A DNA stretch of 7,505 bases, taken from assembly GCA_017882935.1 (NCBI GenBank), contig JADGOP010000102.1, forward strand, positions 1-7,505, read 5' to 3'. Origin of the DNA: Actinomycetota bacterium. Its GTDB lineage: Bacteria > Actinomycetota > Acidimicrobiia > Acidimicrobiales > Iamiaceae. Numbering within the stretch: position 1 is the first letter of the stretch; the number at the start of each line of letters is the position of its first letter. This document shows, one piece after another, positions 1 to 4,905 of this stretch. Position numbers and translations under genes: made by a program. The notes under the pieces were generated by a model. The model saw only the letters and a program-made list of their open reading frames with translations. It did no database searches and was not told the DNA's origin.

Positions 1-285
1 GTGGTGGCGGTCGTGCTGTTCATGCTCGCCGGCATGCCGGCCATGGTGCGCACCCGGTTCTCCACGCCCACCATCGGGCGGGAGTGGATGGTCGGCGACC
101 TGGGCGAGGCCGTGGTGCAGCTCAACCCCGACGGCGTGGTGCGGGTGCGGGGCGGGCTGTGGCGGGCCCGCACCAACCGGGCCACGCCCATCGACCGGGG
201 CGAGCAGGTGCGGGTGGTCGAGGTCGACCGGCTGCTGCTGGAGGTCGAGCCACTCGAGGGCGCCGCCGTCGACGCCGGCCACTGA
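1..285 (+). CDS. NfeD-family membrane protein, C-terminal part (5' truncated by window edge)
   Basis: The open frame begins at the first base, so the true start lies outside the window. The visible 94 residues begin with a hydrophobic stretch (about residues 1-15), which would be the end of the last transmembrane helix. A basic junction follows, then a small beta-rich domain at about residues 28-86. That domain has the NfeD C-terminal OB-fold signature: GDLGEAVVQLNPDGVVRVRG, then an LWRAR segment, a GEQVRVVEVD segment and a final hydrophobic LLLEVEP strand. Family knowledge: NfeD proteins are membrane proteins linked to stomatin/flotillin-type scaffolds and membrane quality control, and long forms carry a ClpP-like serine protease domain at the N terminus. 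Whether this one is long or short cannot be seen. It ends in TGA, about 245 bp before whiB, so it is probably a separate transcription unit. Confidence 0.8.
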   Translation: MVAVVLFMLAGMPAMVRTRFSTPTIGREWMVGDLGEAVVQLNPDGVVRVRGGLWRARTNRATPIDRGEQVRVVEVDRLLLEVEPLEGAAVDAGH

Positions 286-338
286 GGCCCCGCCCGCGCT
301 GAGCAGGCCTTCCGCCAGCCTCCGCACGTCCGGACCTG

Positions 339-367
339 TTCGCGACCGCGCCCGGAACGCTCGCGAA
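339..367. repeat. Inverted repeat upstream of whiB (TTCGCGA-N15-TCGCGAA)
   Basis: Perfect 7-bp arms lie at 339-345 and 361-367. Each arm contains the self-complementary hexamer TCGCGA (340-345 and 361-366), so the two hexamers are also direct repeats 21 bp apart, about two helical turns. The position, just upstream of the whiB promoter candidates, suits a regulator binding site. This is inference from sequence only, and CG-rich palindromes arise by chance in such DNA. Confidence 0.35.
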
Positions 368-376
368 AGTTGACTC

Positions 377-405
377 TTGTGGGGGGAAATCGGTGCCGGT
401 ATGGT
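377..405 (+). promoter_or_regulatory. Weak promoter candidate for whiB
   Basis: TTGTGG (377-382) and TATGGT (400-405) are separated by 17 bp and resemble a housekeeping -35/-10 pair, with the -10 fitting TANNNT. The -35 match is poor. A better-looking TTGACT at 370-375 is 24 bp from the same -10, too far to pair with it. If correct, the whiB transcript would have a leader of about 120 nt. The rest of 286-530 holds short inverted repeats (for example CTCGGCC-T-GGCCGAG at 459-473 and GAACCG/CGGTTC at 474-479 and 493-498) and two possible small upstream ORFs, described under findings. Confidence 0.25.
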
Positions 406-518
406 CAGCCGCGCCAAGAGGCGGGGCCGCAAGGCGCAGTCTCCGAACACATGCTTGTCTCGGCCTGGCCGAGGAACCGTGCACCGGTATCCCGGTTCAC
501 GTATCCGCTAGCGCTCCT

Positions 519-524
519 AGGGGG
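519..524 (+). promoter_or_regulatory. Ribosome binding site deciding the whiB start
   Basis: AGGGGG lies 6 nt before GTG 531. No comparable site precedes the upstream in-frame starts, so this supports the short WhiB form. Confidence 0.65.
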
Positions 525-530
525 TTGTTC

Positions 531-785
531 GTGAGCGCACAACGAGTTGAGCAGTCCTGGCAGATCCGTGCCGCCTGTCGGGGGCCACAGGCAGCGGTCT
601 TCTTCCCACCTGCGGCGTTCGAACGCAAGGACGAGAAGCTGGCCCGCGAGGCCCGCGCCAAGGAGATCTGCCGCACCTGCCCGGTCCGGCAACCTTGCCT
701 CGACTACGCGGTCGAGATCCGCGAGCCGCACGGCATCTGGGGTGGCCTCAGCGAGGCCGAGCGCCGGCCGCTCCTCGGCAACTGA
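531..785 (+). CDS. WhiB-family iron-sulfur transcriptional regulator
   Basis: An 84-residue protein. Four cysteines at 16, 47, 50 and 56 are spaced C-x30-C-x2-C-x5-C, the set that holds the [4Fe-4S] cluster in Wbl proteins. The turn motif GIWGGLSEAER follows at 68-78. In this family the cluster domain contacts the principal sigma factor, and the protein senses redox or nitric oxide, or controls development or drug response, depending on the subfamily. The subfamily cannot be assigned: it lacks the AT-hook tail of WhiB7 and ends only six residues after the GIWGGLSEAER motif, so it has almost no basic C-terminal DNA-binding tail. The GTG start was chosen for its ribosome binding site and because the family domain begins at about residue 9. 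The open frame extends back to 393, but that extension has no family resemblance. The gene is convergent with clpP and separated from it by 15 bp. Confidence 0.93.
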   Translation: MSAQRVEQSWQIRAACRGPQAAVFFPPAAFERKDEKLAREARAKEICRTCPVRQPCLDYAVEIREPHGIWGGLSEAERRPLLGN

Positions 786-797
786 CGCCCGGCCCGC

Positions 798-820
798 CGA
801 TCAGCGCGCCGCGCTGATCG
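798..820. terminator. Hairpin at the convergent whiB/clpP 3' ends
   Basis: A perfect 10-bp inverted repeat, CGATCAGCGC (798-807) and GCGCTGATCG (811-820), has a 3-nt loop. It begins 12 bp after the whiB stop and covers the last codons of clpP, including its stop (801-803). A bidirectional transcription barrier is plausible. There is no T-tract on either side, so it would not be a classical intrinsic terminator; actinobacterial terminators often lack the U-tract. Confidence 0.5.
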
Positions 821-1427
821 CGCTGGCCGGCTCGATGTCGGCCGGGGGGCCGAGGACGTGATCGACGAGCCCGTATGCCACGGCCGCGTCGCCTCGCAGG
901 ATGAAGTCGCGGTCGATGTCGGTCGCGATCTGCTCGCTGGTCCGGCCGGTGTGCCGCGCCAGGATCTCGACCATGCGCTCGCGCTGCAGCACCATCTCGC
1001 TGACGGCCCGCTCGATGTCGCTCGACTGCCCCTGCACGCCACCCCACGGCTGGTGGATCAACACGCGGGCGTTGGGCAGCGCGTAGCGCTTGCCGGCGGC
1101 GCCTCCGGCCAGCAGCACCGCGGCGGCCGAGGCGGCCTGGCCGATGCACACCGTGCTGACGTCGGGCCGGATGCACTGCATGGTGTCGTAGACGCCGAAG
1201 AGGGCGTTCATGTCGCCGCCGGGGGAGTTCACGTAGAGGCGGATGTCCTTGGTCGCGGCGTCGGCCTCGAGGTGCAGGAACTGGGCGATGATCAGGTTGG
1301 CGACGTCGGCGTCGAGCTCGGTGCCGAGGAAGATGATGCGCTCCTCGAGCAGGCGGGAGTAGATGTCGAACGCCCGGTCACCCCGGGGGCTCGGCTGCAC
1401 GACGGTGGGGACGAACAGGTTCGGCAT
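801..1427 (-). CDS. clpP: ATP-dependent Clp protease proteolytic subunit ClpP
   Basis: A 208-residue serine peptidase of family S14, which forms the two-ring proteolytic barrel fed by ClpX or ClpC unfoldases in the cytoplasm. The catalytic triad is intact: Ser100 in GQAASAAAVLL, His125 in VLIHQPWGG and Asp174 in IDRDFIL, matching E. coli S97/H122/D171 with a constant offset of three. The oxyanion segment VNSPGGD (66-72) and the C-terminal AVAYGLVDHVL are also typical. Length fits the family, and the short N terminus suggests little or no propeptide. The ATG at 1427 is preceded by GGAGG (1435-1439) with 7-nt spacing; the open frame continues much further upstream but loses all ClpP similarity. 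No trigger factor, clpX or second clpP lies beside it, whereas actinobacterial clpP1P2 usually sits next to clpX. It may therefore be an additional paralogue. Confidence 0.96.
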   Translation of the reverse strand: MPNLFVPTVVQPSPRGDRAFDIYSRLLEERIIFLGTELDADVANLIIAQFLHLEADAATKDIRLYVNSPGGDMNALFGVYDTMQCIRPDVSTVCIGQAASAAAVLLAGGAAGKRYALPNARVLIHQPWGGVQGQSSDIERAVSEMVLQRERMVEILARHTGRTSEQIATDIDRDFILRGDAAVAYGLVDHVLGPPADIEPASAISAAR

Positions 1428-1434
1428 GGGGGTA

Positions 1435-1439
1435 CCTCC
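1435..1439 (-). promoter_or_regulatory. clpP ribosome binding site
   Basis: On the minus strand this reads GGAGG, 7 nt before ATG 1427. It fixes the clpP start against the long upstream open frame. Confidence 0.8.
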
Positions 1440-1453
1440 GGGGGTGGAGATGT

Positions 1454-1469
1454 GCAACTCGTTGGTTGC
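1454..1469. repeat. Palindrome 1 upstream of clpP (GCAAC-N6-GTTGC), putative operator
   Basis: The sequence is GCAACTCGTTGGTTGC, with perfect 5-bp arms. It covers the expected start point of the clpP promoter candidate. A second site with the same half-sites and spacing starts 43 bp away at 1497, which makes a binding role more likely than chance. Confidence 0.5.
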
Positions 1470-1470
1470 G

Positions 1471-1500
1471 ACTGTAGGGCGCCCGGAGGCATCTTCGCAA
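1471..1500 (-). promoter_or_regulatory. Candidate clpP promoter
   Basis: Read on the minus strand, TTGCGA (1495-1500) is followed after 18 bp by TACAGT (1471-1476). Each hexamer matches the housekeeping consensus at four of six positions, and the -10 fits the actinobacterial TANNNT form. The start point would fall near 1463-1465, giving a leader of about 37 nt. The two palindromes flank and overlap this promoter, one at the -35 and one at the start site. Confidence 0.45.
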
Positions 1501-1512
1501 CCGCTGGGTTGC
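1497..1512. repeat. Palindrome 2 upstream of clpP (GCAACC-N4-GGTTGC), putative operator
   Basis: The sequence is GCAACCGCTGGGTTGC, with perfect 6-bp arms. It has the same GCAAC/GTTGC half-sites at the same spacing as the site at 1454-1469. It overlaps the clpP -35 candidate. Between it and 1590 I see no convincing promoter for the divergent operon: TTGCAC at 1509-1514 with CACACT at 1532-1537 (17-bp spacer) is a weak possibility. Confidence 0.5.
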
Positions 1513-1590
1513 ACTTCGCGCCGGACCGGTCCACACTGCAGGTCACGGCGTCGTCGCGGCGCCGTCCCACGGAGCCGAGGAGGCCGCCCC

Positions 1591-2061
1591 ATGACCGAGC
1601 CCGAGTCGACGCCCTCGGCGATCGAGCGCACCGTGCACCTCGACGCCACGCCCGACGACGCCTGGCAGCTCCTCACCGATCCCACCGAGCTGGCCGGCTG
1701 GCTCGGCGACCCGGTCGACCTCGCCCTCACGCCGGGCCACGGCGGGCGGCTGGTCGTCGACGGCCACGAGCGGCGGGTGGTGGTCGACACCGTCGACGAG
1801 GCGCGGCTGCTGCGGTTCACCTGGTGGACCGACGCCGACCCCGCGGCCGCCTCGACCGTGACCCTCACGCTCGACGCCGACGAGGACGGGTCGCGGCTCA
1901 CCGTGGTCGAGGCCCCCGTGCTCCGTGCCGGGCCTGTGTGCCACGTCCTCGACGCGATCGCCGCGGCGGGTGGCCCCGACGACCCGTGGACCCGTGCCCT
2001 GCTGGCCCTCGAGGTGCGCAGCTTCCTCGCGGCGCGCCGCTTCGCGCCCCTCACCGCCTGA
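1591..2061 (+). CDS. SRPBCC / AHSA1-like domain protein
   Basis: A 156-residue soluble protein. It carries the START-like helix-grip signature of the AHSA1 group: an N-terminal IERTVHLDATPDDAWQLLTD segment (11-30), then PTELAGWLGD (31-40), a central hydrophobic strand with Trp-Trp at about 73-80 (LLRFTWWT) and a strand pair ending in GSRLTVVEAP (100-109). Members of this fold have a hydrophobic cavity for small ligands; the ligand here is unknown, and similarity to the Hsp90 activator does not imply that role. The ATG is preceded by GAGGAGG (1577-1583) at 7-nt spacing. It heads a five-gene operon and lies 18 bp upstream of an ArsR-type regulator. ArsR/AHSA1 pairs are a recurring bacterial arrangement, and the two probably act on the same signal, though that is inference. 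Confidence 0.85.
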   Translation: MTEPESTPSAIERTVHLDATPDDAWQLLTDPTELAGWLGDPVDLALTPGHGGRLVVDGHERRVVVDTVDEARLLRFTWWTDADPAAASTVTLTLDADEDGSRLTVVEAPVLRAGPVCHVLDAIAAAGGPDDPWTRALLALEVRSFLAARRFAPLTA

Positions 2062-2079
2062 TCGCCGCGCCCACCCCCG

Positions 2080-2436
2080 ATGGCACCCCCCGGCGGCGAG
2101 CCCGTCGACCCCGGACCCGTCTTCCAGGCGCTCGCCGACCCCACCCGCCGCGCGGTCCTGCGCGACCTGACCGACGCCGGGTCGGCCACGGCCACGCAGC
2201 TCGCCCACACGCTGCCCGTGTCGCGCCAGGCCGTGGTCAAGCACCTCCAGCTGCTCGCCGACGCGGGGCTGGTGGTCAGCGAGCGGCACGGTCGGGAGCA
2301 GCGCTACGCACCCAGCCCGGAGGCCCTCCGCGACGCCATGGCCTGGATGGTCGACGTGGGGGCCCGGTGGGACGACCGGCTCGACCGGCTGGCCGCGCGT
2401 GCCAGGGCCAGGTCGGGAGGGCGGGCGGTACGCTGA
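2080..2436 (+). CDS. ArsR-family winged-helix transcriptional regulator
   Basis: A 118-residue protein. It has the conserved opening FQALADPTRRAVLRDL (15-30), helix-turn-helix TATQLAHTLPVSRQAVVKHL (37-56) and the wing region AGLVVSERHGREQRYAPS (62-79). It contains no cysteine, so the ELCVCD-type metal site of classical ArsR/SmtB sensors is absent. It more likely senses another ligand or a partner protein, as in the ArsR subgroup paired with AHSA1 proteins. The ATG 2080 is the last start before the conserved domain but has no recognisable ribosome binding site; translation may be coupled to the SRPBCC gene that ends 18 bp earlier. Probably an autorepressor of its operon, but no matching operator was identified with confidence. 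Confidence 0.9.
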   Translation: MAPPGGEPVDPGPVFQALADPTRRAVLRDLTDAGSATATQLAHTLPVSRQAVVKHLQLLADAGLVVSERHGREQRYAPSPEALRDAMAWMVDVGARWDDRLDRLAARARARSGGRAVR

Positions 2437-2440
2437 GGAG

Positions 2441-2986
2441 ATGTTCCTCGTCTTCCTGATCGTGCTGGTGGCCGTGCCGGTCATCGAGCTGCTGGTCACG
2501 ATCCAGGTCGCCGGCGCCATCGGCTGGTTCGACACCCTGGGTCTGATGCTGCTGGTCAGCGTCCTCGGGGTCTTCCTGCTCAAGTGGGCGGGGCTGGGCG
2601 CCCTCCGCCGCTTCCGCGCCGACGTCGACGCCGGTCGCCTCCCCGGCGACTCCGTGGTCGACGGCCTGCTGATCCTCGTCGGCGGCGTGCTCATGGTGCT
2701 GCCCGGCTTCGTCACCGGGGCCGTGGGCCTGCTGCTGATCCTGCCGCCCATCCGCGCGCTGGTGCGCCATCTCGTGCTGCGCGTCGTGCGCAGCCGTGTC
2801 GAGTCCACGCTGGTCGTCGTCAGCAGCGCGGGCACGGCCGCTGGTGCCGCTGCGGGCGCGGCCCGGCGCTGGCGCCGCGGTGGCGCCGAGGGCGAGGTGG
2901 TCGACGTCGAGGGCTGGGAGGTCCCGCCACGTGGGCGCGGTCAGCTCCCGAGCGGACCTCCGTCGGCGTCGAGAGGCCACGCGTGA
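2441..2986 (+). CDS. FxsA-family inner-membrane protein
   Basis: A 181-residue membrane protein. The FxsA domain occupies about residues 1-105: a first helix with the conserved Pro13 and Glu16 (VPVIELLVTIQV), a second at about 29-47, a loop with GRLPGDSVVDGLL (65-77), then a hydrophobic segment with LPGFVTGAVGLLLILPPIR (87-105). The usual PGF-x-T-D motif has Gly93 in place of Asp. The tail from about 118 is Ala/Arg-rich and probably disordered and cytoplasmic. Family knowledge: E. coli FxsA overproduction relieves exclusion of phage T7 by the F plasmid, and its normal role is unclear. The ATG is 4 bp after the ArsR stop, whose TGA lies in TGAGGAG directly against the start; that site is too close for ordinary use, so coupling is likely. 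A GTG at 2399 would add 14 unmatched residues. Confidence 0.85.
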   Translation: MFLVFLIVLVAVPVIELLVTIQVAGAIGWFDTLGLMLLVSVLGVFLLKWAGLGALRRFRADVDAGRLPGDSVVDGLLILVGGVLMVLPGFVTGAVGLLLILPPIRALVRHLVLRVVRSRVESTLVVVSSAGTAAGAAAGAARRWRRGGAEGEVVDVEGWEVPPRGRGQLPSGPPSASRGHA

Positions 2987-3987
2987 GCGTCAACATCGAC
3001 ACATCCGGAGACGGCGAGCCCGTCCCGATCAGGCCTGCCGCGACCGTCATGCTGGTGCGCGACGGCGAGCAGGGCCTCGAGGTCTGCATGCTGCGCCGCA
3101 ACCTCAACTCCGACTTCGTGGGCGGCGCCTACGTCTTCCCGGGAGGTGGGGTCGACCCGGCCGACTGCGAGCCCGAGGTCGAGCCGCTGTGCGACGGCCT
3201 CACCGATGCCGGGGCGTCGGCCAGGCTCAACCTGCCGGGCAACGGTCTGGCGTTCTGGATCGCCGCCATCCGCGAGACCTTCGAGGAGGCCGGGCTGCTG
3301 CCGGCCCGCTGGGCCGACGGCTCCCCGCTGAGGTTCGACGACCCGGTCGTGGCCGAGCGCTTCGTCGGGCACCGCCGCGGCGTCGACCAGCGCGAGCGCC
3401 GGCTGGTCGACGTCTTCGTCGAGGAGGGGTTGCGGTTCGAGCTGGGCGACATGCACTACGTGTCGCACTGGGTCACGCCGGCAGGCGCGCCCCGGCGCTA
3501 CGACACCCGCTTCTTCCTGGCCGCTGCGCCGGGCGGGCAGAAGCCCGTCCACGACGACCGCGAGGTCATCGCCGCGCAGTGGATCCGTCCCGTCGACGCC
3601 CTCGAGGCGCACGCCGCGGGCACGTACTCGATGCTCCCGCCCACGGTGGCGAACGTGCGGTCGCTCTCGCGCTCCGCCACCGTGGTCGAGGCGCTCGCCG
3701 CAGCCGAAGCCCTGCCAGAGGTGCCGCCGATGGTGCCGCGGGTGCTGAACGACGAGGCGGGCGTGCGCATCGTCATGCCCGGCGACCCCGACTACGACCG
3801 GGCCTACGCCGGCGACGAGTCGCTCGGCAGCTGGCCCGGCGTCGGCGACCGCGGCGGTCCCGCGTGGAACGCCGGTTCCGCCGGCGCGCCCCGCGCCACG
3901 GGCGAGCATCCCGTGGGCATGCCCGACGTCGACGCAGTCGGCGGTTCGCACCTGTCCGGCGCCACGTCCGACGCGGAGCCGACATGA
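2983..3987 (+). CDS. Nudix hydrolase, NUDT19-like (interrupted Nudix box)
   Basis: A 334-residue protein. The Nudix box is split: FPGGGVDPAD (52-61) supplies the glycine half, and IRETFEEAGLL (96-106) supplies the REUxEExGU half with metal ligands Glu98, Glu101 and Glu102. Gly55 to Arg97 is 42 residues rather than the usual 14, an insertion of about 28. A long insertion here is typical of the NUDT19/RP2 group, whose studied members cleave CoA and acyl-CoA diphosphates; that substrate is inferred. The N-terminal strand RPAATVMLVRDG (17-28) and following VCMLRR (34-39) are typical. The tail from about 260 is Gly/Asp/Pro-rich and looks unstructured, apart from RIVMPGDPDYDRAYAGDE. GTG 2983 overlaps the fxsA stop by 4 nt, with GAGAGG at 2971-2976. 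The end overlaps the next gene by 4 nt. Confidence 0.88.
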   Translation: MSVNIDTSGDGEPVPIRPAATVMLVRDGEQGLEVCMLRRNLNSDFVGGAYVFPGGGVDPADCEPEVEPLCDGLTDAGASARLNLPGNGLAFWIAAIRETFEEAGLLPARWADGSPLRFDDPVVAERFVGHRRGVDQRERRLVDVFVEEGLRFELGDMHYVSHWVTPAGAPRRYDTRFFLAAAPGGQKPVHDDREVIAAQWIRPVDALEAHAAGTYSMLPPTVANVRSLSRSATVVEALAAAEALPEVPPMVPRVLNDEAGVRIVMPGDPDYDRAYAGDESLGSWPGVGDRGGPAWNAGSAGAPRATGEHPVGMPDVDAVGGSHLSGATSDAEPT

Positions 3988-4883
3988 GCACGTCCCGCCC
4001 GGAGACGGGCGGGGCGGACACCGACGAGGCCGAGCAGCCCAGGCCGCTCGTCACCGACGTGGCCAGCGCGCTCTCGCCGCTCGTCCGCCGGATCCTGGCC
4101 CCCAACCCGGGGATGATGACCGGCCCCGGCACCAACACCTACCTCGTCGGCGTCGACGAGATCGCGGTCATCGACCCCGGTCCCGACGACCCCGCGCACA
4201 TCGACGCGATCCTGGGCTGCGGCGGCGACCGCATCCGCTGGGTGCTGTGCACCCACACCCACATCGACCACTGGCCCGCCGCCGTGGCCGTGGCCGCCCG
4301 GACCGGCGCCGAGATCCTGGCGTTCGACTCCCGTGACGGCCTCGAGGTGTCCCGCAGCCTCGCCGATGGCGACACCATCGACGCCACCGAGTTCCGGCTG
4401 CGCGCGGTGCACACCCCCGGCCACGCCAGCAACCACCTGTGCTACCTGCTCGAGGAGGAGCGCCTGCTCTTCACCGGCGACCACCTCATGGAAGGCAGCA
4501 CCGTCGTCATCTCGCCGCCCGACGGCGACATGGCCACCTACCTCGACTCGCTGCGCAAGCTGCTGACGCTGCGCCCGCCGCTGCGCACGCTGGCGCCGGC
4601 CCACGGCCACCTGCTCACCGATCCCGCCGAGGCCGTCAACTGGTTCGTCGACCACCGCCTCGACCGCGAGGCCAAGGTCGCCGAGGTGCTTGCCGCCGCC
4701 GGTGGTCCCGTCACGGTCGACGCGCTCGTCCCCCTCGTCTACGACGACGTCGACGAGGAGCGCTACAAGGTGGCCCGGCGCTCGCTCTGGGCGCACCTGC
4801 GCAAGCTCGCCGCCGACGGTCGGGCGGCCTCGTCCGACGCCGACGACCTCGACGCCGGCACCTGGACCGTCGCGCCCGTCTGA
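3984..4883 (+). CDS. Metallo-beta-lactamase-fold hydrolase, LACTB2-like
   Basis: A 299-residue soluble hydrolase. The N-terminal strand NPGMMTGPGTNTYLVG (41-56) is diagnostic of the LACTB2 group. Metal ligands are all visible: THTHIDH (90-96) gives His91, His93, Asp95 and His96; His147 lies in HTPGHASNH; Asp166 in FTGDHLM; His207 in APAHGH. A C-terminal winged-helix domain, about residues 222-285, completes the LACTB2 layout. Human LACTB2 is a mitochondrial endoribonuclease; activity on RNA here is a hypothesis, and small ester substrates are an alternative. The usual Gly-Gly after the HxHxDH motif is replaced by Pro-Ala-Ala. ATG 3984 overlaps the Nudix stop as ATGA, with GGAG at 3975-3978. 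It is the last gene of the operon. Confidence 0.92.
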   Translation: MSTSRPETGGADTDEAEQPRPLVTDVASALSPLVRRILAPNPGMMTGPGTNTYLVGVDEIAVIDPGPDDPAHIDAILGCGGDRIRWVLCTHTHIDHWPAAVAVAARTGAEILAFDSRDGLEVSRSLADGDTIDATEFRLRAVHTPGHASNHLCYLLEEERLLFTGDHLMEGSTVVISPPDGDMATYLDSLRKLLTLRPPLRTLAPAHGHLLTDPAEAVNWFVDHRLDREAKVAEVLAAAGGPVTVDALVPLVYDDVDEERYKVARRSLWAHLRKLAADGRAASSDADDLDAGTWTVAPV

Positions 4884-4898
4884 CACCGGCGACGGGCG
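4873..4898. terminator. Hairpin at the convergent MBL/GH36 3' ends
   Basis: Perfect 8-bp arms, CGCCCGTC (4873-4880) and GACGGGCG (4891-4898), flank a 10-nt loop that contains the MBL stop codon. It lies in the 22-bp gap between two converging genes, the second place in this window where a perfect hairpin marks facing 3' ends. No T-tract follows on either strand, so termination is inferred from position and GC-rich stem. Confidence 0.4.
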
Positions 4899-4905
4899 GG
4901 ACAGC

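Noticed and set aside
370..405. TTGACT (370-375) paired with TATGGT (400-405) as a whiB promoter
   Set aside because: The 24-bp spacer is too long for a standard sigma-70-type promoter.
393..530. Upstream extension of the WhiB protein to 393
   Set aside because: It has no Wbl similarity, and GTG 531 has AGGGGG at 6-nt spacing.
1523..1532. Perfect palindrome GGACCGGTCC between clpP and the SRPBCC gene
   Set aside because: Single copy with no partner site; 10-bp GC-rich palindromes are expected by chance at this composition.
1428..2240. N-terminal extension of clpP to a start at 2240
   Set aside because: The extra residues show no family similarity and run antisense to the SRPBCC and arsR genes. 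ATG 1427 has a strong ribosome binding site.
2399..2440. GTG start for FxsA at 2399
   Set aside because: It adds 14 polar residues before a first helix that begins right at ATG 2441 and would overlap arsR by 38 nt.
858..2459. Long plus-strand open frame (533 codons) across clpP, the SRPBCC gene and arsR
   Set aside because: It runs antisense to clpP and out of frame with two well-supported genes, and its product is low-complexity Arg/Ala/Gly/Pro, typical of spurious frames in GC-rich DNA.
3804..4886. Minus-strand open frame of 360 codons opposite the MBL gene
   Set aside because: The product is Gly/Val/Ala-rich with no motif, while the opposite strand encodes a protein with all its metal ligands.
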